From positions 1,841,001 through 1,905,000 of the forward strand of contig NZ_CP004372.1 in assembly GCF_000590925.1 (NCBI RefSeq): a stretch of 64,000 bases of DNA. Reading direction: 5' to 3'. Both the position numbers and the translations under genes were made by a program. The stretch is from Roseibacterium elongatum DSM 19469. Its GTDB lineage: Bacteria > Pseudomonadota > Alphaproteobacteria > Rhodobacterales > Rhodobacteraceae. Position 1 is the stretch's first letter. Every line of letters begins with the position of its first letter. The notes below the pieces were generated by a model, which saw only the letters and a program-made list of their open reading frames with translations, searched no databases and had not been told where the DNA came from. Positions 9,113 to 18,359 of this stretch are shown piece by piece.

Positions 9113-9471
9113 TGGTCTGCCTCGTGTCTTTGGTCGGTTTCACACCGTGTTACCGCCGCACATAGCATGGGCTGGCCGCGTCGGGCCAGTTTTTTTGCCA
9201 TGGACAGAGGTGGTTGCAGGCCGTTGTTGCAGTAGTGCCCCGAGGGCGGTGCCACGCCACCGGGCTGTGGTGCCAAACAGGTCCGCGCGATCCGCAATTC
9301 CGGGGGAACGCTCTTTCCGGGTCGCCTCGGTGCCAGGGCTGAAGAACGGATGTTCTGCAGCCTTGCGGAGCAGGCGAACGGTGTCCTTCGGGGCGCGCTT
9401 GCGGGACGGATCAGACCGTCTACATGCCGCCCGGAGACTGCTTCGCCACCCCCGATCTTCCGGAGAGACAC
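9113..9471. other. 359-base gene-free region, structured leader of the transporter gene
   Basis: No credible coding frame fills this gap between divergent genes. It holds a terminator-like hairpin (9172-9196), a long-range stem GGTTGCAG (9212-9219) with CTGCAGCC (9355-9362), and inner helices CCGTT/AACGG (9221-9225 with 9345-9349) and CCGAGG/CCTCGG (9240-9245 with 9325-9330). A competing local hairpin lies at 9334-9365, and a smaller one, GACGG/CCGTC, at 9405-9420. It may be a regulatory leader or a separate small RNA. Confidence 0.5.
9172..9196 (+). terminator. orphan terminator-like hairpin
   Basis: CTGGCC (9172-9177) and GGCCAG (9184-9189) form a 6-bp stem with a 6-base loop, followed by seven T residues on the plus strand. 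No plus-strand gene ends upstream within 2 kb, so it may end a short RNA or attenuate transcription. Confidence 0.5.
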
Positions 9472-10539
9472 ATGTACGAAACCCTTGGTCTGGAAATGTC
9501 GCCGCGCGCGGCCGCCCTGTGGCTTGGGCTTGCCCTTGGCCTCGCCTTCGGTGCCCTGGCGCAGCTGACGCAGTTCTGCTTGCGGCGCGCGGTGGTCGGC
9601 CCTGTCGAAGAGCGTGCATCGGCGCGCGGCGTCTGGGCCATGGCGCTGGCGGTTTCGATCCTCGGGACGCAGGCCGCTGTCGCGCTCGGCTGGGTCTCGT
9701 TCGATGCGCACAGGTTCCACGTCTCGGCGCTGCCCGTCGCAGGCATCACTGTGGGCGGTCTGCTGTTCGGGGTGGGCGCTGTGCTGGCGCGGGGCTGCAT
9801 CTCGCGGCTGACGGTGCTCGGCGGGGCGGGCAATCTGCGGGCGCTGACGGCTTTGCTGGTCTTTGCGGTCTTTGCCCACGCGACCCTTCAAGGGGCCCTT
9901 GCGCCGCTGCGCAGCGGCCTGTCGGCCATGACGGTCGATCTGGGCGCACAGGTCGGGCTTGGGGCGCTGCCGGGGGGCGCCACGGTTTGGGCCGCGCTCC
10001 TGGCGGCCGCGGCGCTGGTGGTTGCGTGGCGCTCGGGCGCGGGGGCTTGGCTGTTGGCGGGCGCAGCCCTGTTGGGGACGTTGGCCCCCTTGGGCTGGGT
10101 CGGGACCGGCTTCGTCCTTCATGACGAGTTCGACCCGATCGCGCTGGAAAGCTTGTCCTTTACCAAGCCCTGGGCCGATTCCCTGTTCTGGGGTGTCGCG
10201 GCCAGCCTGATCGAGCCGGGGTTCGGCGTGGGTCTGATCGGCGGTGTGCTGGCAGGAGCGCTCGTCGCGGCCATCGCAGCGCGCCGCTTTGCCTGGGAGG
10301 CGTTCAGCAGCCCCGTTCAGATGGGGCGCACCCTGTCGGGGTCGGCGCTGATGGGTGTGGGCGGCGTTCTGGCCGGCGGCTGCACCGTGGGCGCCGGGCT
10401 GGCCGGTGTGCCGACCCTGTCGGTTGCGGCAATCCTGGCGTTGGTGTCGATCGTCGCGGGCATGTGGGGCGCGGGGGTTGTCGAGGCGCGGGTCGGCGGC
10501 CAGCCGCGCACCGATCACGGGGCTGTTCCGGCCGAATAA
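9472..10539 (+). CDS. YeeE/YedE family (TsuA-like) sulfur-compound transporter
   Basis: This integral membrane protein (355 aa) has about nine to ten hydrophobic spans arranged as two related halves. Each half carries a conserved Cys motif, ARGCISRLTVLGGAGN and AGGCTVGAGLAGVPTLS. These are hallmarks of the YeeE/YedE (thiosulfate/sulfur transport) family, where the cysteines relay the substrate. The ATG at 9472 has GGAGAG just upstream. An earlier in-frame ATG (9424) adds polar residues with no ribosome site. The long folded leader suggests regulated expression. Confidence 0.85.
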   Translation: MYETLGLEMSPRAAALWLGLALGLAFGALAQLTQFCLRRAVVGPVEERASARGVWAMALAVSILGTQAAVALGWVSFDAHRFHVSALPVAGITVGGLLFGVGAVLARGCISRLTVLGGAGNLRALTALLVFAVFAHATLQGALAPLRSGLSAMTVDLGAQVGLGALPGGATVWAALLAAAALVVAWRSGAGAWLLAGAALLGTLAPLGWVGTGFVLHDEFDPIALESLSFTKPWADSLFWGVAASLIEPGFGVGLIGGVLAGALVAAIAARRFAWEAFSSPVQMGRTLSGSALMGVGGVLAGGCTVGAGLAGVPTLSVAAILALVSIVAGMWGAGVVEARVGGQPRTDHGAVPAE

Positions 10540-10559
10540 CCCGCAGCGCTGCGGCAACC

Positions 10560-10585
10560 AAAAAGGGCGGCCGATCGGCCGCCCT
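10560..10585 (-). terminator. fsa terminator
   Basis: AGGGCGGCC-GATC-GGCCGCCCT is a perfect 9-bp stem whose minus-strand 3' side runs into TTTTT (A residues at 10560-10564 on the plus strand). It lies 24 bases past the fsa stop. Confidence 0.85.
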
Positions 10586-10608
10586 GTTCGTTTCCACCGA
10601 GCGGCGGA

Positions 10609-11262
10609 TCAGAGGATTTTCTGACCCGTCTTCGCCCAGTCCTTCATGAAGGCATCGAGGCCCTTGTCGGTCATCACATGGCTGGCCATCGCGTGGATGA
10701 CGCCCGGCGGTGCGGTCGCCACGTCGGCCCCGATCAGGGCAGCCTCTTTCATGTGGTTCACATTGCGGATCGAGGCGGCGAGGATCTCGGTCTCGAACCC
10801 GTAATTGTCGTAGATCTGACGGATCTCGGCGATCAGGTCCATTCCGTCGAGGTTCAGGTCATCGAGCCGCCCGATGAAGGGCGAGATGAACGTCGCGCCC
10901 GCCTTGGCGGCCAGCAACGCCTGGTTGGCCGAGAAGCACAGCGTCACGTTGACCATGCGGCCCTCGCCCGACAGCGTCTTGCAGGCCTTCAGCCCTTCCC
11001 AGGTCAGCGGCACCTTGATGGCGATGTTGTCGGCGATCTTGGCCAGTTCGCGGCCCTCGGCCACCATGCCCTCGGCGTCCAGTGCCACGGTTTCGGCACT
11101 GACGGGACCATCGATCAGGTCGCAGATCTCCTTGGTCACCTCTTTGATGTCGCGGCCGGATTTCATGATCAGCGAGGGGTTCGTCGTCACCCCGTCCACG
11201 ATCCCCAGTTCCGACAGGTCGCGGATGGCGTCGATATCGGCGGTATCCACAAAGAATTTCAT
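10609..11262 (-). CDS. fsa: fructose-6-phosphate aldolase / transaldolase (small class)
   Basis: This protein (217 aa) is of the short TalC/MipB transaldolase class. [11 protein letters not shown] opens the barrel, GVTTNPSL contains the conserved early motif, IKVPLT carries the Schiff-base lysine near residue 85, and [31 protein letters not shown] is characteristic. It would act in the non-oxidative pentose phosphate pathway or as an aldolase, which sequence alone does not decide. The ATG at 11262 has AAGGAA upstream. It is divergent from priA. Confidence 0.92.
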   Translation of the reverse strand: MKFFVDTADIDAIRDLSELGIVDGVTTNPSLIMKSGRDIKEVTKEICDLIDGPVSAETVALDAEGMVAEGRELAKIADNIAIKVPLTWEGLKACKTLSGEGRMVNVTLCFSANQALLAAKAGATFISPFIGRLDDLNLDGMDLIAEIRQIYDNYGFETEILAASIRNVNHMKEAALIGADVATAPPGVIHAMASHVMTDKGLDAFMKDWAKTGQKIL

Positions 11263-11337
11263 CGCTCGGCTTCCTTTCGCGGGCAGGCCATGGTCATCTG
11301 GCGGCCTTCTAGCGCAAGGGTCGGGCAGCGAAAAGGC

Positions 11338-13530
11338 ATGAGCCGGGAGTATTTCGAGGAAGGCGCGCGCGTCGGCATCCTGACGCCCGAGCCGCTGGAC
11401 CGCGTTCTGGATTACCGCGCACCCGAGGGGGGCTGCTGGCTGGGGGCCTTCGTCGAGGTGCCGCTTGGGCCGCGCAAGGTGCTGGGCGTGGTCTGGGGCG
11501 AGGGGGCGGGCGATTTCGACGCGGCCAAGCTGCGCGCGGTCAACCGCGTGCTCGATGCAGCACCCATGCGCGCCGAGTTGCGGGATTTCCTGGAAAAGGC
11601 CGGGGCCTACACGCTGACGCCCTTGTCGCAAATGCTGCGGCTGGCGACGCGGGTGCCGGGCCTGAGCGATCCGCCCTCGATGCGCAAGATCTACCGGCTG
11701 GGGCAGGGCGAGCCTGACCGCATGACCGAGGCGCGGCGCCGCGTGATCGACACGCTGGTCGAGTATGGCGGTTTGGGGTTCACCTTGTCGGAACTGTCCA
11801 GCCTTGCGGGCGTGTCGAGCTCGGTCATCAAGGGGCTGGCGAAACAGGGCGTGGTCGAGGAGGCCGATACGCCGCGCGATGCACCCTACCTGCCGCTGGA
11901 CCCCGACTTGCCCGGAAAGGAGCTGACCGAGGATCAGGCCCGCGCGGCGGCGTCGCTGTGCACGGCCATGGCATCGCGCCGATACGGCACGACCTTGCTG
12001 AAAGGCGTCACCGGCTCGGGCAAGACCGAGGTCTATCTCGAGGCCGTGGCCGAATGCCTGCGGCAGGGCCGTCAGGCGCTGGTTCTGCTGCCCGAGATCG
12101 CGCTGACCAGCGAGTTTCTGACGCGGGTCGAGGCGCGGTTCGGCGCGAAACCGGCCGAATGGCATTCGGGCGTGACCATGACCGAACGCCGCCGCGCGTG
12201 GAAAATGGTGGGGCAGGGGGCCGCGCAACTGGTTGTGGGCGCACGATCCGCGCTGTTCCTGCCCTATCGCGACCTTGGCCTGATCGTCGTGGATGAGGAA
12301 CACGACAGTTCCTACAAGCAGGAGGAAGGCGCGCTGTACAATGCCCGCGACATGGCCGTGCTGCGCGCCAGCCTGAACGACGCGCAGGTCGTGCTGGCCT
12401 CGGCCACGCCGTCGCTGGAAAGTTGGGCCAATGCCGAGGCGGGAAAATACGCGCGGCTCGACCTGACATCGCGGTTCGGAGAAGCGGTCTTGCCCGAGAT
12501 GGCCGCCATCGACATGCGCATGCAGGATCTGCCGGCGCAAAGCTGGCTGTCTCCGACGCTCGTGTCCGAGGTTGCCAAGCGCATCCAGAACGGTGAACAG
12601 GCGCTGTTGTTCCTTAACCGGCGCGGCTATGCCCCGGTGACGCTGTGCCGGGCCTGCGGGGCGCAGGTGGGGTGTGACCATTGCGACGCGCGCATGGTCG
12701 AACACCGGTTCCAGAAACGCCTCGTCTGTCACCAATGCGGCGAGACGAAACCCCTGCCGACGGCCTGCCCCTCCTGCGGGGTCGAAGGGAAAATGGCCGC
12801 TGTCGGCCCCGGCGTCGAACGTGTGGCCGAAGAGGCCGCGCGCGCCTTTCCCGATGCGAAACTGGCGATCCTGTCCTCTGACCTGTTCGGCTCGGCCCGC
12901 GCGCTGAAGGCCCAGATCGAGGACATCGCACAGGGTGACACCGATATCATCATCGGCACGCAACTTGTGGCCAAGGGGCACAATTTCCCGCGCCTGACGC
13001 TGGTGGGCGTGGTCGATGCCGATCTGGGCCTTCAGGGTGGCGATCTGCGCGCGGCCGAGCGGACCTTTCAACTGATGCGACAGGTTGCGGGCCGCGCCGG
13101 GCGGGCCGAGAAACGCGGCGTGGCCCTGCTGCAGACCTTCCAGCCCGAGCATCCGGTAATCCGCGCCATCCTGTCGGGCGACGAGGAAGGGTTCTGGCGC
13201 GCCGAGGCGGCCGAGCGGGAACAGGCCGGCATGCCGCCCTATGGCCGGCTTGCCGGTATCATCATCAGCGCCCCCGAGGCGGCGGCCGCCTTTGATCTGG
13301 GCAGCCATCTGGCGCGCCATGACGACGCGCTGCGCGCCGTGGGCGCGGTGGTCTATGGCCCCGCACCGGCCCCGATTGCCCGTGTGCGCGGCCGGCATCG
13401 CGTGCGCCTGTTGGTCAAGGCGCCCAAGGGCGTCGCGCTGCAGGGGGCGATCCGGTGGTGGACCGGTGGGGTGAAACTGCCCGCCAATCTGCGTCTTTCT
13501 GTCGATATCGACCCGCAAAGCTTCTATTGA
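11338..13530 (+). CDS. priA: primosomal protein N', replication restart helicase
   Basis: This superfamily 2 DNA helicase (730 aa) reloads the replisome at stalled forks. Walker A GVTGSGKT is at residues 223-230 and DEEH at 319-322. The zinc-binding region follows with paired cysteines (CRACG, CDHCD, CHQCG, CPSCG). [11 protein letters not shown] is the helicase C-terminal motif. The N-terminal DNA-binding domain opens with [14 protein letters not shown]. The ATG at 11338 follows AAAAGG. Length is typical. Confidence 0.96.
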   Translation: MSREYFEEGARVGILTPEPLDRVLDYRAPEGGCWLGAFVEVPLGPRKVLGVVWGEGAGDFDAAKLRAVNRVLDAAPMRAELRDFLEKAGAYTLTPLSQMLRLATRVPGLSDPPSMRKIYRLGQGEPDRMTEARRRVIDTLVEYGGLGFTLSELSSLAGVSSSVIKGLAKQGVVEEADTPRDAPYLPLDPDLPGKELTEDQARAAASLCTAMASRRYGTTLLKGVTGSGKTEVYLEAVAECLRQGRQALVLLPEIALTSEFLTRVEARFGAKPAEWHSGVTMTERRRAWKMVGQGAAQLVVGARSALFLPYRDLGLIVVDEEHDSSYKQEEGALYNARDMAVLRASLNDAQVVLASATPSLESWANAEAGKYARLDLTSRFGEAVLPEMAAIDMRMQDLPAQSWLSPTLVSEVAKRIQNGEQALLFLNRRGYAPVTLCRACGAQVGCDHCDARMVEHRFQKRLVCHQCGETKPLPTACPSCGVEGKMAAVGPGVERVAEEAARAFPDAKLAILSSDLFGSARALKAQIEDIAQGDTDIIIGTQLVAKGHNFPRLTLVGVVDADLGLQGGDLRAAERTFQLMRQVAGRAGRAEKRGVALLQTFQPEHPVIRAILSGDEEGFWRAEAAEREQAGMPPYGRLAGIIISAPEAAAAFDLGSHLARHDDALRAVGAVVYGPAPAPIARVRGRHRVRLLVKAPKGVALQGAIRWWTGGVKLPANLRLSVDIDPQSFY

Positions 13531-13598
13531 TTGCGGTTCCCTCGGCGCCAGACTCTCGCTAGAACCCCGCGAACTCCTTGCGTATCAGGACTTGTGAC

Positions 13599-14684
13599 AT
13601 GGCCACGCAGATCCGCCCGCAGCCCGGCATCCTCGACATCGCGCTCTATCAGGGCGGTCAATCGCAGATCGAGGGCCAGGCCGAGCCACTGAAGCTCAGC
13701 TCGAACGAAAACCCGTTCGGCCCCTCGCCCGCCGCCGTCGCGGCCATGCAAGGCGCGCTCACGCAGGCGCATCGCTACCCCTCGACCGATCACGCCGCGC
13801 TGCGCGCCGCCATCGCCGAGGTGTATGACCTCGATGCCGACCGCATCATCTGCGGTGTCGGCTCGGACGAGATCATCCATTTCCTCTGCCAGGCCTATGC
13901 CGGGCCGGGGGACGAGGTGCTGTATACCACCCATGGCTTCGGCATGTACCGCATCAGCGCGCTGGCCGCCGGGGCCACGCCGGTCGTGGCGCCCGAACGC
14001 GAGCGGATGGTCGATGTCGACGCGCTGCTGGCCATGGCCACCGACAAGACGCGGCTGGTCTTCATCGCCAACCCCGCAAACCCGACCGCGACCCTGATCC
14101 CGATGGCGGATCTGGCCCGCCTCGCCGAGGGCTTGCCCAAGGTCTGTCTGCTGATCCTGGACGGGGCCTATGCCGAGTTCACCGAGGGCTATGACGGCGG
14201 CAAATCGCTGGTCGAGACGCGTGAGAACGTCGTGATGACGCGCACCTTCTCCAAGGCCTATGGCCTGGGCGGGCTGCGCGTGGGCTATGGCTATGCCCCG
14301 AAAGAGATCGTCGATGTGCTCAACCGCGTCCGCGGGCCCTTCAACCTGTCGGGCATTGCGCTGGCGGGGGCCGAGGCGGCAGTGCGCGACACCGATTGGG
14401 TGGCCGAGTGTATTCGCGTCAACGCCGAGGAACGCGCGCGCCTGACCGGGGGCTTGCGCCAACTGGGGATCGGCTGTGACGACAGCCATGCCAATTTCGT
14501 CCTGGCCCGCTTCGCCGACGAGGCCGAGGCCGTCGCCGTCGATGCGTATCTGAAAGCACAAGGCATCATCGTGCGTCACCCGCGCAGCTACGGCATGCCG
14601 CAATGCCTGCGCATCACCGTGGGCCGCCCCGAGGACAACAGCCGTGTCCTCGATGCGCTGCGCAGCTTCAAGGGGGCGGCATGA
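13599..14684 (+). CDS. hisC: histidinol-phosphate aminotransferase
   Basis: This class I/II PLP aminotransferase (361 aa) acts in histidine synthesis and, in many alphaproteobacteria, also on aromatic precursors. SSNENP is at residues 34-39, ANPANPT at 157-163, the Schiff-base lysine is K219 in [14 protein letters not shown], and a phosphate-binding Arg lies in [11 protein letters not shown]. The ATG at 13599 has AGGA nine bases upstream. Its stop overlaps the start of tyrC, so an aromatic-amino-acid role is plausible. Confidence 0.93.
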   Translation: MATQIRPQPGILDIALYQGGQSQIEGQAEPLKLSSNENPFGPSPAAVAAMQGALTQAHRYPSTDHAALRAAIAEVYDLDADRIICGVGSDEIIHFLCQAYAGPGDEVLYTTHGFGMYRISALAAGATPVVAPERERMVDVDALLAMATDKTRLVFIANPANPTATLIPMADLARLAEGLPKVCLLILDGAYAEFTEGYDGGKSLVETRENVVMTRTFSKAYGLGGLRVGYGYAPKEIVDVLNRVRGPFNLSGIALAGAEAAVRDTDWVAECIRVNAEERARLTGGLRQLGIGCDDSHANFVLARFADEAEAVAVDAYLKAQGIIVRHPRSYGMPQCLRITVGRPEDNSRVLDALRSFKGAA

Positions 14685-15624
14685 GCGTGATCTACACCCG
14701 CGTCGCCCTGATCGGCCTGGGCCTGATCGCCGGGTCGATGGCCCATGCCATGCGGCGTGCGGACCTTGCGGGCGAGATTGTCGGCACCGCGCGGTCCGCT
14801 GAGACGAGGCAGATCGCGCGCGGATCGGCCTGTGCGACCGGATCGTCGACACCGCCGCCGAAGCGGTGAAAGATGCCGATCTGGTGGTGCTGGCCGTGCC
14901 GGTCGGCGCGATGGAGGCCGTCACAAGGGAAATCGCCCCCCATCTGGCCCCCGGCGCCACCATCACCGATGTCGGCTCGGTCAAACGCGACGTGATCGCC
15001 GCCGTCGCCCCGCATTTGCCCAAGGGCGTGCATTTCGTCCCCGGTCATCCGCTGGCCGGGACGGAACATTCCGGCCCGCGATCCGGTTTTGCCGAGTTGT
15101 TCGACAACCGCTATGTCCTGCTGACCCCCGATCCTGGGACCGCCCCCGAGGCCGTGGCCAGGCTGCGCGCGCTTTGGGAAGGGTGCGGCGCCAATGTCGA
15201 GGAAATGGACGCCGATCACCATGACCTCGTGCTGGCGGTGACCAGCCACACGCCGCACCTGATTGCCTATACGATGGTGGGTGTGGCCGACGACCTGCGC
15301 CGCGTGACCGATAGCGAGGTCATCAAGTATTCCGCCGCGGGTTTCCGCGATTTCACCCGGATCGCGGCCAGCGATCCGACCATGTGGCGCGATGTGTTCC
15401 TCTCGAACAAGGATGCGACGCTTGAAATCCTCGGCCGGTTCACCGAGGAACTGTTCGCCCTGCAACGCGCGATCCGTACCGGCGATGGCGACCACCTGTT
15501 CGACTATTTCACCCGCACCCGCGCCATCCGTCGCGGCATCATCGAGGCCGGGCAGGATACCGACGCGCCCGACTTTGGCCGGATGCCGGCCAAGGCGCGG
15601 GCTGATGAAGGGGCGGAAAAGTGA
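14681..15624 (+). pseudogene. tyrC: prephenate/arogenate dehydrogenase, one-base frameshift
   Basis: The N-terminal part (VALIGLGLIAGSMAHAMRR, an NAD-binding GxGxxxGS fold) begins at 14681, overlapping the hisC stop. The frame breaks near 14815-14822 within a GCGCGCG run. The rest continues in another frame from about 14821, including ADLVVLAVPVGAME, TDVGSVK, GHPLAGTEHSGP and TPHLIAYTMVG, to 15624. Restoring one missing base gives a full-length enzyme of the tyrosine pathway. All parts are well conserved, so I think a sequencing indel is likelier than a dead gene. Confidence 0.85.
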
Positions 15625-16568
15625 GGCGGGCGGCAGCGATCCTGGCGGCTGGCCTGATCGTTGCCGCCGCGGGCGCCGCTGCCGATGCCCCCGACAGGTC
15701 GCCACGACCGGTGATGCGGGCGATTCCCGAAACACCCGCCCCGGTTGATGTCACGCGGGTCACGCTGCGCGCCACGGCGCAGGCCCCGCGCCGATCGCTC
15801 AGGCCACAGGCGCGGCCCGGCGCAGCGGCGGTGCCCGATCCGCCGCCCGTCGCGACCATGCCAGCCGTGGCGGCGGTGCTGGCCGCCACACCGGACCGGC
15901 CCCGCGAGGGTGCCGGGCGGAATGCGACGGCGCTGGCCGTGGTGCAATCGCTGCGACCGTCCTTGCGTCCCCAGGGGCTGGAGGGGCGCGTGCGCGCCTC
16001 GGCCACCCGTCAGACACCGGCGCGGGTCGCCCAACCCGGCCAGCGCGGCCAGCTCTGCGGGGTGCGCGGGTTGGAGGGCGACCGGCTCGAGGCGATCACG
16101 GGCCGCATCTCGGGGTGCGGCATTGCCGAGCCTGTGCGCCTGCGGGCGATCGACGGCATCCCGCTGACGCAGCCGGCCACCATAAATTGCACCACGGCGC
16201 GCGCCTTTCAGGAATGGGTGCGCGGCAGTGTGGTGCCGACGGTGGGGCGGAGCGGCGGCGGGGTGTCGAATATCCGGGTGGTTGCCTCATACGCCTGCCG
16301 CACACGAAACTCGCAGGCGGGCGCCAGGCTGAGCGAGCATGCCCGCGGCAACGCGGTGGATATCGCCGGCATCGGCCTTGCCAACGGAACGGAGTTGACG
16401 GTGCTCGGCGGTTGGCGCGATCGCCGCGCGGGCCCCTTGCTGCAAGAGATGCACCGCGCCGCCTGCGGCACCTTCGGAACGGTGCTGGGGCCCAATTCGG
16501 ACCGGTTCCACCAGGACCATTTCCACTTTGACGTCGCATCCTATCGCGGCGGGCCCTATTGCCGCTAG
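15621..16568 (+). CDS. extensin-like C-terminal domain exported protein
   Basis: The protein (315 aa) starts at a GTG overlapping the previous stop (GTGA). A signal peptide (about residues 1-22) is followed by a Pro/Arg/Ala-rich low-complexity stretch to about residue 125. The C-terminal extensin-like domain then follows, with CGVRGLEG, SEHARGNAVDIAGI and DRFHQDHFHFD. The last two give the His/Asp set expected for a zinc peptidase fold related to peptidoglycan DD/LD-carboxypeptidases. Such proteins are presumed to act on the cell wall, but this is an inference. Confidence 0.82.
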   Translation: MRRAAAILAAGLIVAAAGAAADAPDRSPRPVMRAIPETPAPVDVTRVTLRATAQAPRRSLRPQARPGAAAVPDPPPVATMPAVAAVLAATPDRPREGAGRNATALAVVQSLRPSLRPQGLEGRVRASATRQTPARVAQPGQRGQLCGVRGLEGDRLEAITGRISGCGIAEPVRLRAIDGIPLTQPATINCTTARAFQEWVRGSVVPTVGRSGGGVSNIRVVASYACRTRNSQAGARLSEHARGNAVDIAGIGLANGTELTVLGGWRDRRAGPLLQEMHRAACGTFGTVLGPNSDRFHQDHFHFDVASYRGGPYCR

Positions 16569-16592
16569 GCCGGGATGTTTGTGGCGTCTTGA

Positions 16593-16622
16593 ACAGGTTT
16601 CTTTGGATAAACCTGTGGAAAA
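16593..16622. repeat. inverted repeat with DnaA-box-like sequence
   Basis: ACAGGTTT (16593-16600) and AAACCTGT (16609-16616) are a perfect 8-bp inverted pair with an 8-base loop, between convergent genes. TGTGGAAAA (16614-16622) reads TTTTCCACA on the minus strand, which fits the DnaA box consensus. A single box does not make an origin. Confidence 0.4.
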
Positions 16623-16652
16623 CCCTGTGATCTTGTCCGTTTGTAAAAAACT

Positions 16653-17654
16653 CTATTGCAAGATCAGCCGCGGTGCAGGTCCCAGTGGCAGCGGCCCGAG
16701 GAACACCCGCCCGTCCCGGAACGACAGCGTCGCGTCGATGTTTTCGGGCCGCCCGGACAGGCCCGCGACCATGCCCAGAACGGCCTCGATGCTGCCCTGC
16801 AATTGCTGCGGGATGGCCCCGGCATTGACCGCCAGCTCGACCATGCTTTGCCAGTTTTCGGCCCGGACGGCGATGTCGCCCTCGGGCTGGCCCGCCGCAT
16901 CGACATCAACGGCGCCGGTGGCGCGAAACAGCATGTCGCCCCATTGGGCCGACATGTCCTCGAGCGCGATCTGGCTGATCTGGGGCCGCCGCTCTTCGAT
17001 GGCGCGCAGATCCCACGGGCGGTCAAAGGCCATCCGCGCGCGGTAGGTCACCGTCCCGATCCGCTGCGGCAAGACGCCGGCGGGATCCAGCAGCGCCGCC
17101 ATGGGGCCTGGCGGCTCCAGCCCCTCGGCGACGAAGGCGACGTCATAGGTATCGTCCGTGCCCTCGACCCGCTGGCCGGTCAATCGCCCGTCGGACAGAT
17201 ACATCGACCACCCCTCCGTCGAGGCGACCTCGACCCCCTGCATCTCGGTGACCGAGGCATCCAGCGCGAACTGCGCCGCGGGCTGGACATCCAACTCCGA
17301 GCGCATGACCTCGGACCGGATGGTGACGCTTTCGCGTGAGGACGACAGCACCTGTTCCCGTGGCCAAATCGCCCGCAGATGATCGGGGCGCAAGGCGCGC
17401 TGGCCAAGGAACAGTTCGGGCACCCGCCAGACCCAACCGGTGTCGGGATCGGCCAGTTCCAGGTCGCGCAGCCTGGTGTCGAAGCGGGTGGGGAACCCCT
17501 CGACCGACAGGTCCGCATAGCGCGCGAGCCAGCCTTCGGCCTCGCGGGCGGCCATCCATTGCGACACCACCCGTTCCGTGCTCCAGGCGTAAAAGGCCCA
17601 CCAGCCGCTTGCCAGCGCCGTCAGCACCACCAGACCGAAAATCAGCCGCCGCAT
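16653..17654 (-). CDS. DUF2125 family envelope protein
   Basis: This protein (333 aa) has one N-terminal membrane span or uncleaved signal (LIFGLVVLTALASGWWAFYAW, residues 4-24) followed by a large beta-rich domain. Features such as EGFPTRFDTRLRDLELADPDTGWVW and NWQSMVELAVNAGAIP match DUF2125, a family found mainly in alphaproteobacteria. It is probably anchored in the inner membrane with the bulk in the periplasm. No biochemical function is known. It converges with the extensin-like gene. Confidence 0.8.
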   Translation of the reverse strand: MRRLIFGLVVLTALASGWWAFYAWSTERVVSQWMAAREAEGWLARYADLSVEGFPTRFDTRLRDLELADPDTGWVWRVPELFLGQRALRPDHLRAIWPREQVLSSSRESVTIRSEVMRSELDVQPAAQFALDASVTEMQGVEVASTEGWSMYLSDGRLTGQRVEGTDDTYDVAFVAEGLEPPGPMAALLDPAGVLPQRIGTVTYRARMAFDRPWDLRAIEERRPQISQIALEDMSAQWGDMLFRATGAVDVDAAGQPEGDIAVRAENWQSMVELAVNAGAIPQQLQGSIEAVLGMVAGLSGRPENIDATLSFRDGRVFLGPLPLGPAPRLILQ

Positions 17655-17722
17655 GGTTTTCGCCCCTTCACCCTGCACCACATGGCCGGATATAGCCGTG
17701 CCGAACGCAAAGGGCCACGGGA

Positions 17723-18280
17723 ATGGTGATGCAGGTGCAGAATGACATGTGGGTCTTCGGCTACGGGTCGCTTCTGTGGAACCCCGGTTTTCCGGTGGCC
17801 GAGGCCCGTGTCGCGCGCCTGAATGGCTGGCACCGGTCGTTTTGCATGTCGTCGATCCACCATCGCGGCACCGTCGAACGGCCGGGCCTTGTGCTGGCGC
17901 TCGATGCCGCCGAGGGGGCGCATTGCGACGGCGTCGCATTTCGGGTCGAACGGCGCTATGCCACGCAAACCCTTGCCTATCTGCGCGAGCGGGAACTGGC
18001 GTCCTCGGCCTATATCGAAACGCGCCAGAATGTGCGCCTGCACGACAGCGGCACCGATGTGCCGGACGTTCTGACCTATGTGATCGACGCCGCCCACGAT
18101 CAGTATCGCGGCACGCTCAGCCTCGAGCAGCAGGCGCAGATCATTGCGCATGCCACGGGCGGGCGCGGGCCGAACGACGAATACCTGTTCAACACGGCCG
18201 CCCATCTGCGCGAACTGGGCCTGGCCGATGCCGATCTGGATTGGCTGGAAACACGGGTGGCGCAACTGAAATCGCCCTGA
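17723..18280 (+). CDS. chaC: gamma-glutamylcyclotransferase (ChaC-like)
   Basis: This small enzyme (185 aa) has the family substrate loop WVFGYGSLLWNPGF at residues 10-23 and the catalytic Glu in GPNDEYLFNT. ChaC-type enzymes release 5-oxoproline from glutathione or gamma-glutamyl peptides in the cytoplasm. The start at 17723 has two nearby in-frame alternatives (17729 and 17747). The last would begin right at the loop. It is divergent from the DUF2125 gene. Confidence 0.87.
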   Translation: MVMQVQNDMWVFGYGSLLWNPGFPVAEARVARLNGWHRSFCMSSIHHRGTVERPGLVLALDAAEGAHCDGVAFRVERRYATQTLAYLRERELASSAYIETRQNVRLHDSGTDVPDVLTYVIDAAHDQYRGTLSLEQQAQIIAHATGGRGPNDEYLFNTAAHLRELGLADADLDWLETRVAQLKSP

Positions 18281-18359
18281 CGCGTGGTCTGCCATTGGAA
18301 TATGACGCAAGCAGTAGTAGTCTGCGACGCGTAAACACCAAGAAGTGGCTGAGAGGGCC

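Noticed and set aside
10609..13518. Long minus-strand open frame opposite priA
   Set aside because: It is a shadow frame caused by high GC and codon bias. The true genes there are fsa on the minus strand and priA on the plus strand, both with clear family motifs.
16569..16652. Chromosome replication origin
   Set aside because: Only one DnaA-like box is present, without an AT-rich unwinding region or neighbouring dnaA, dnaN or parAB genes.
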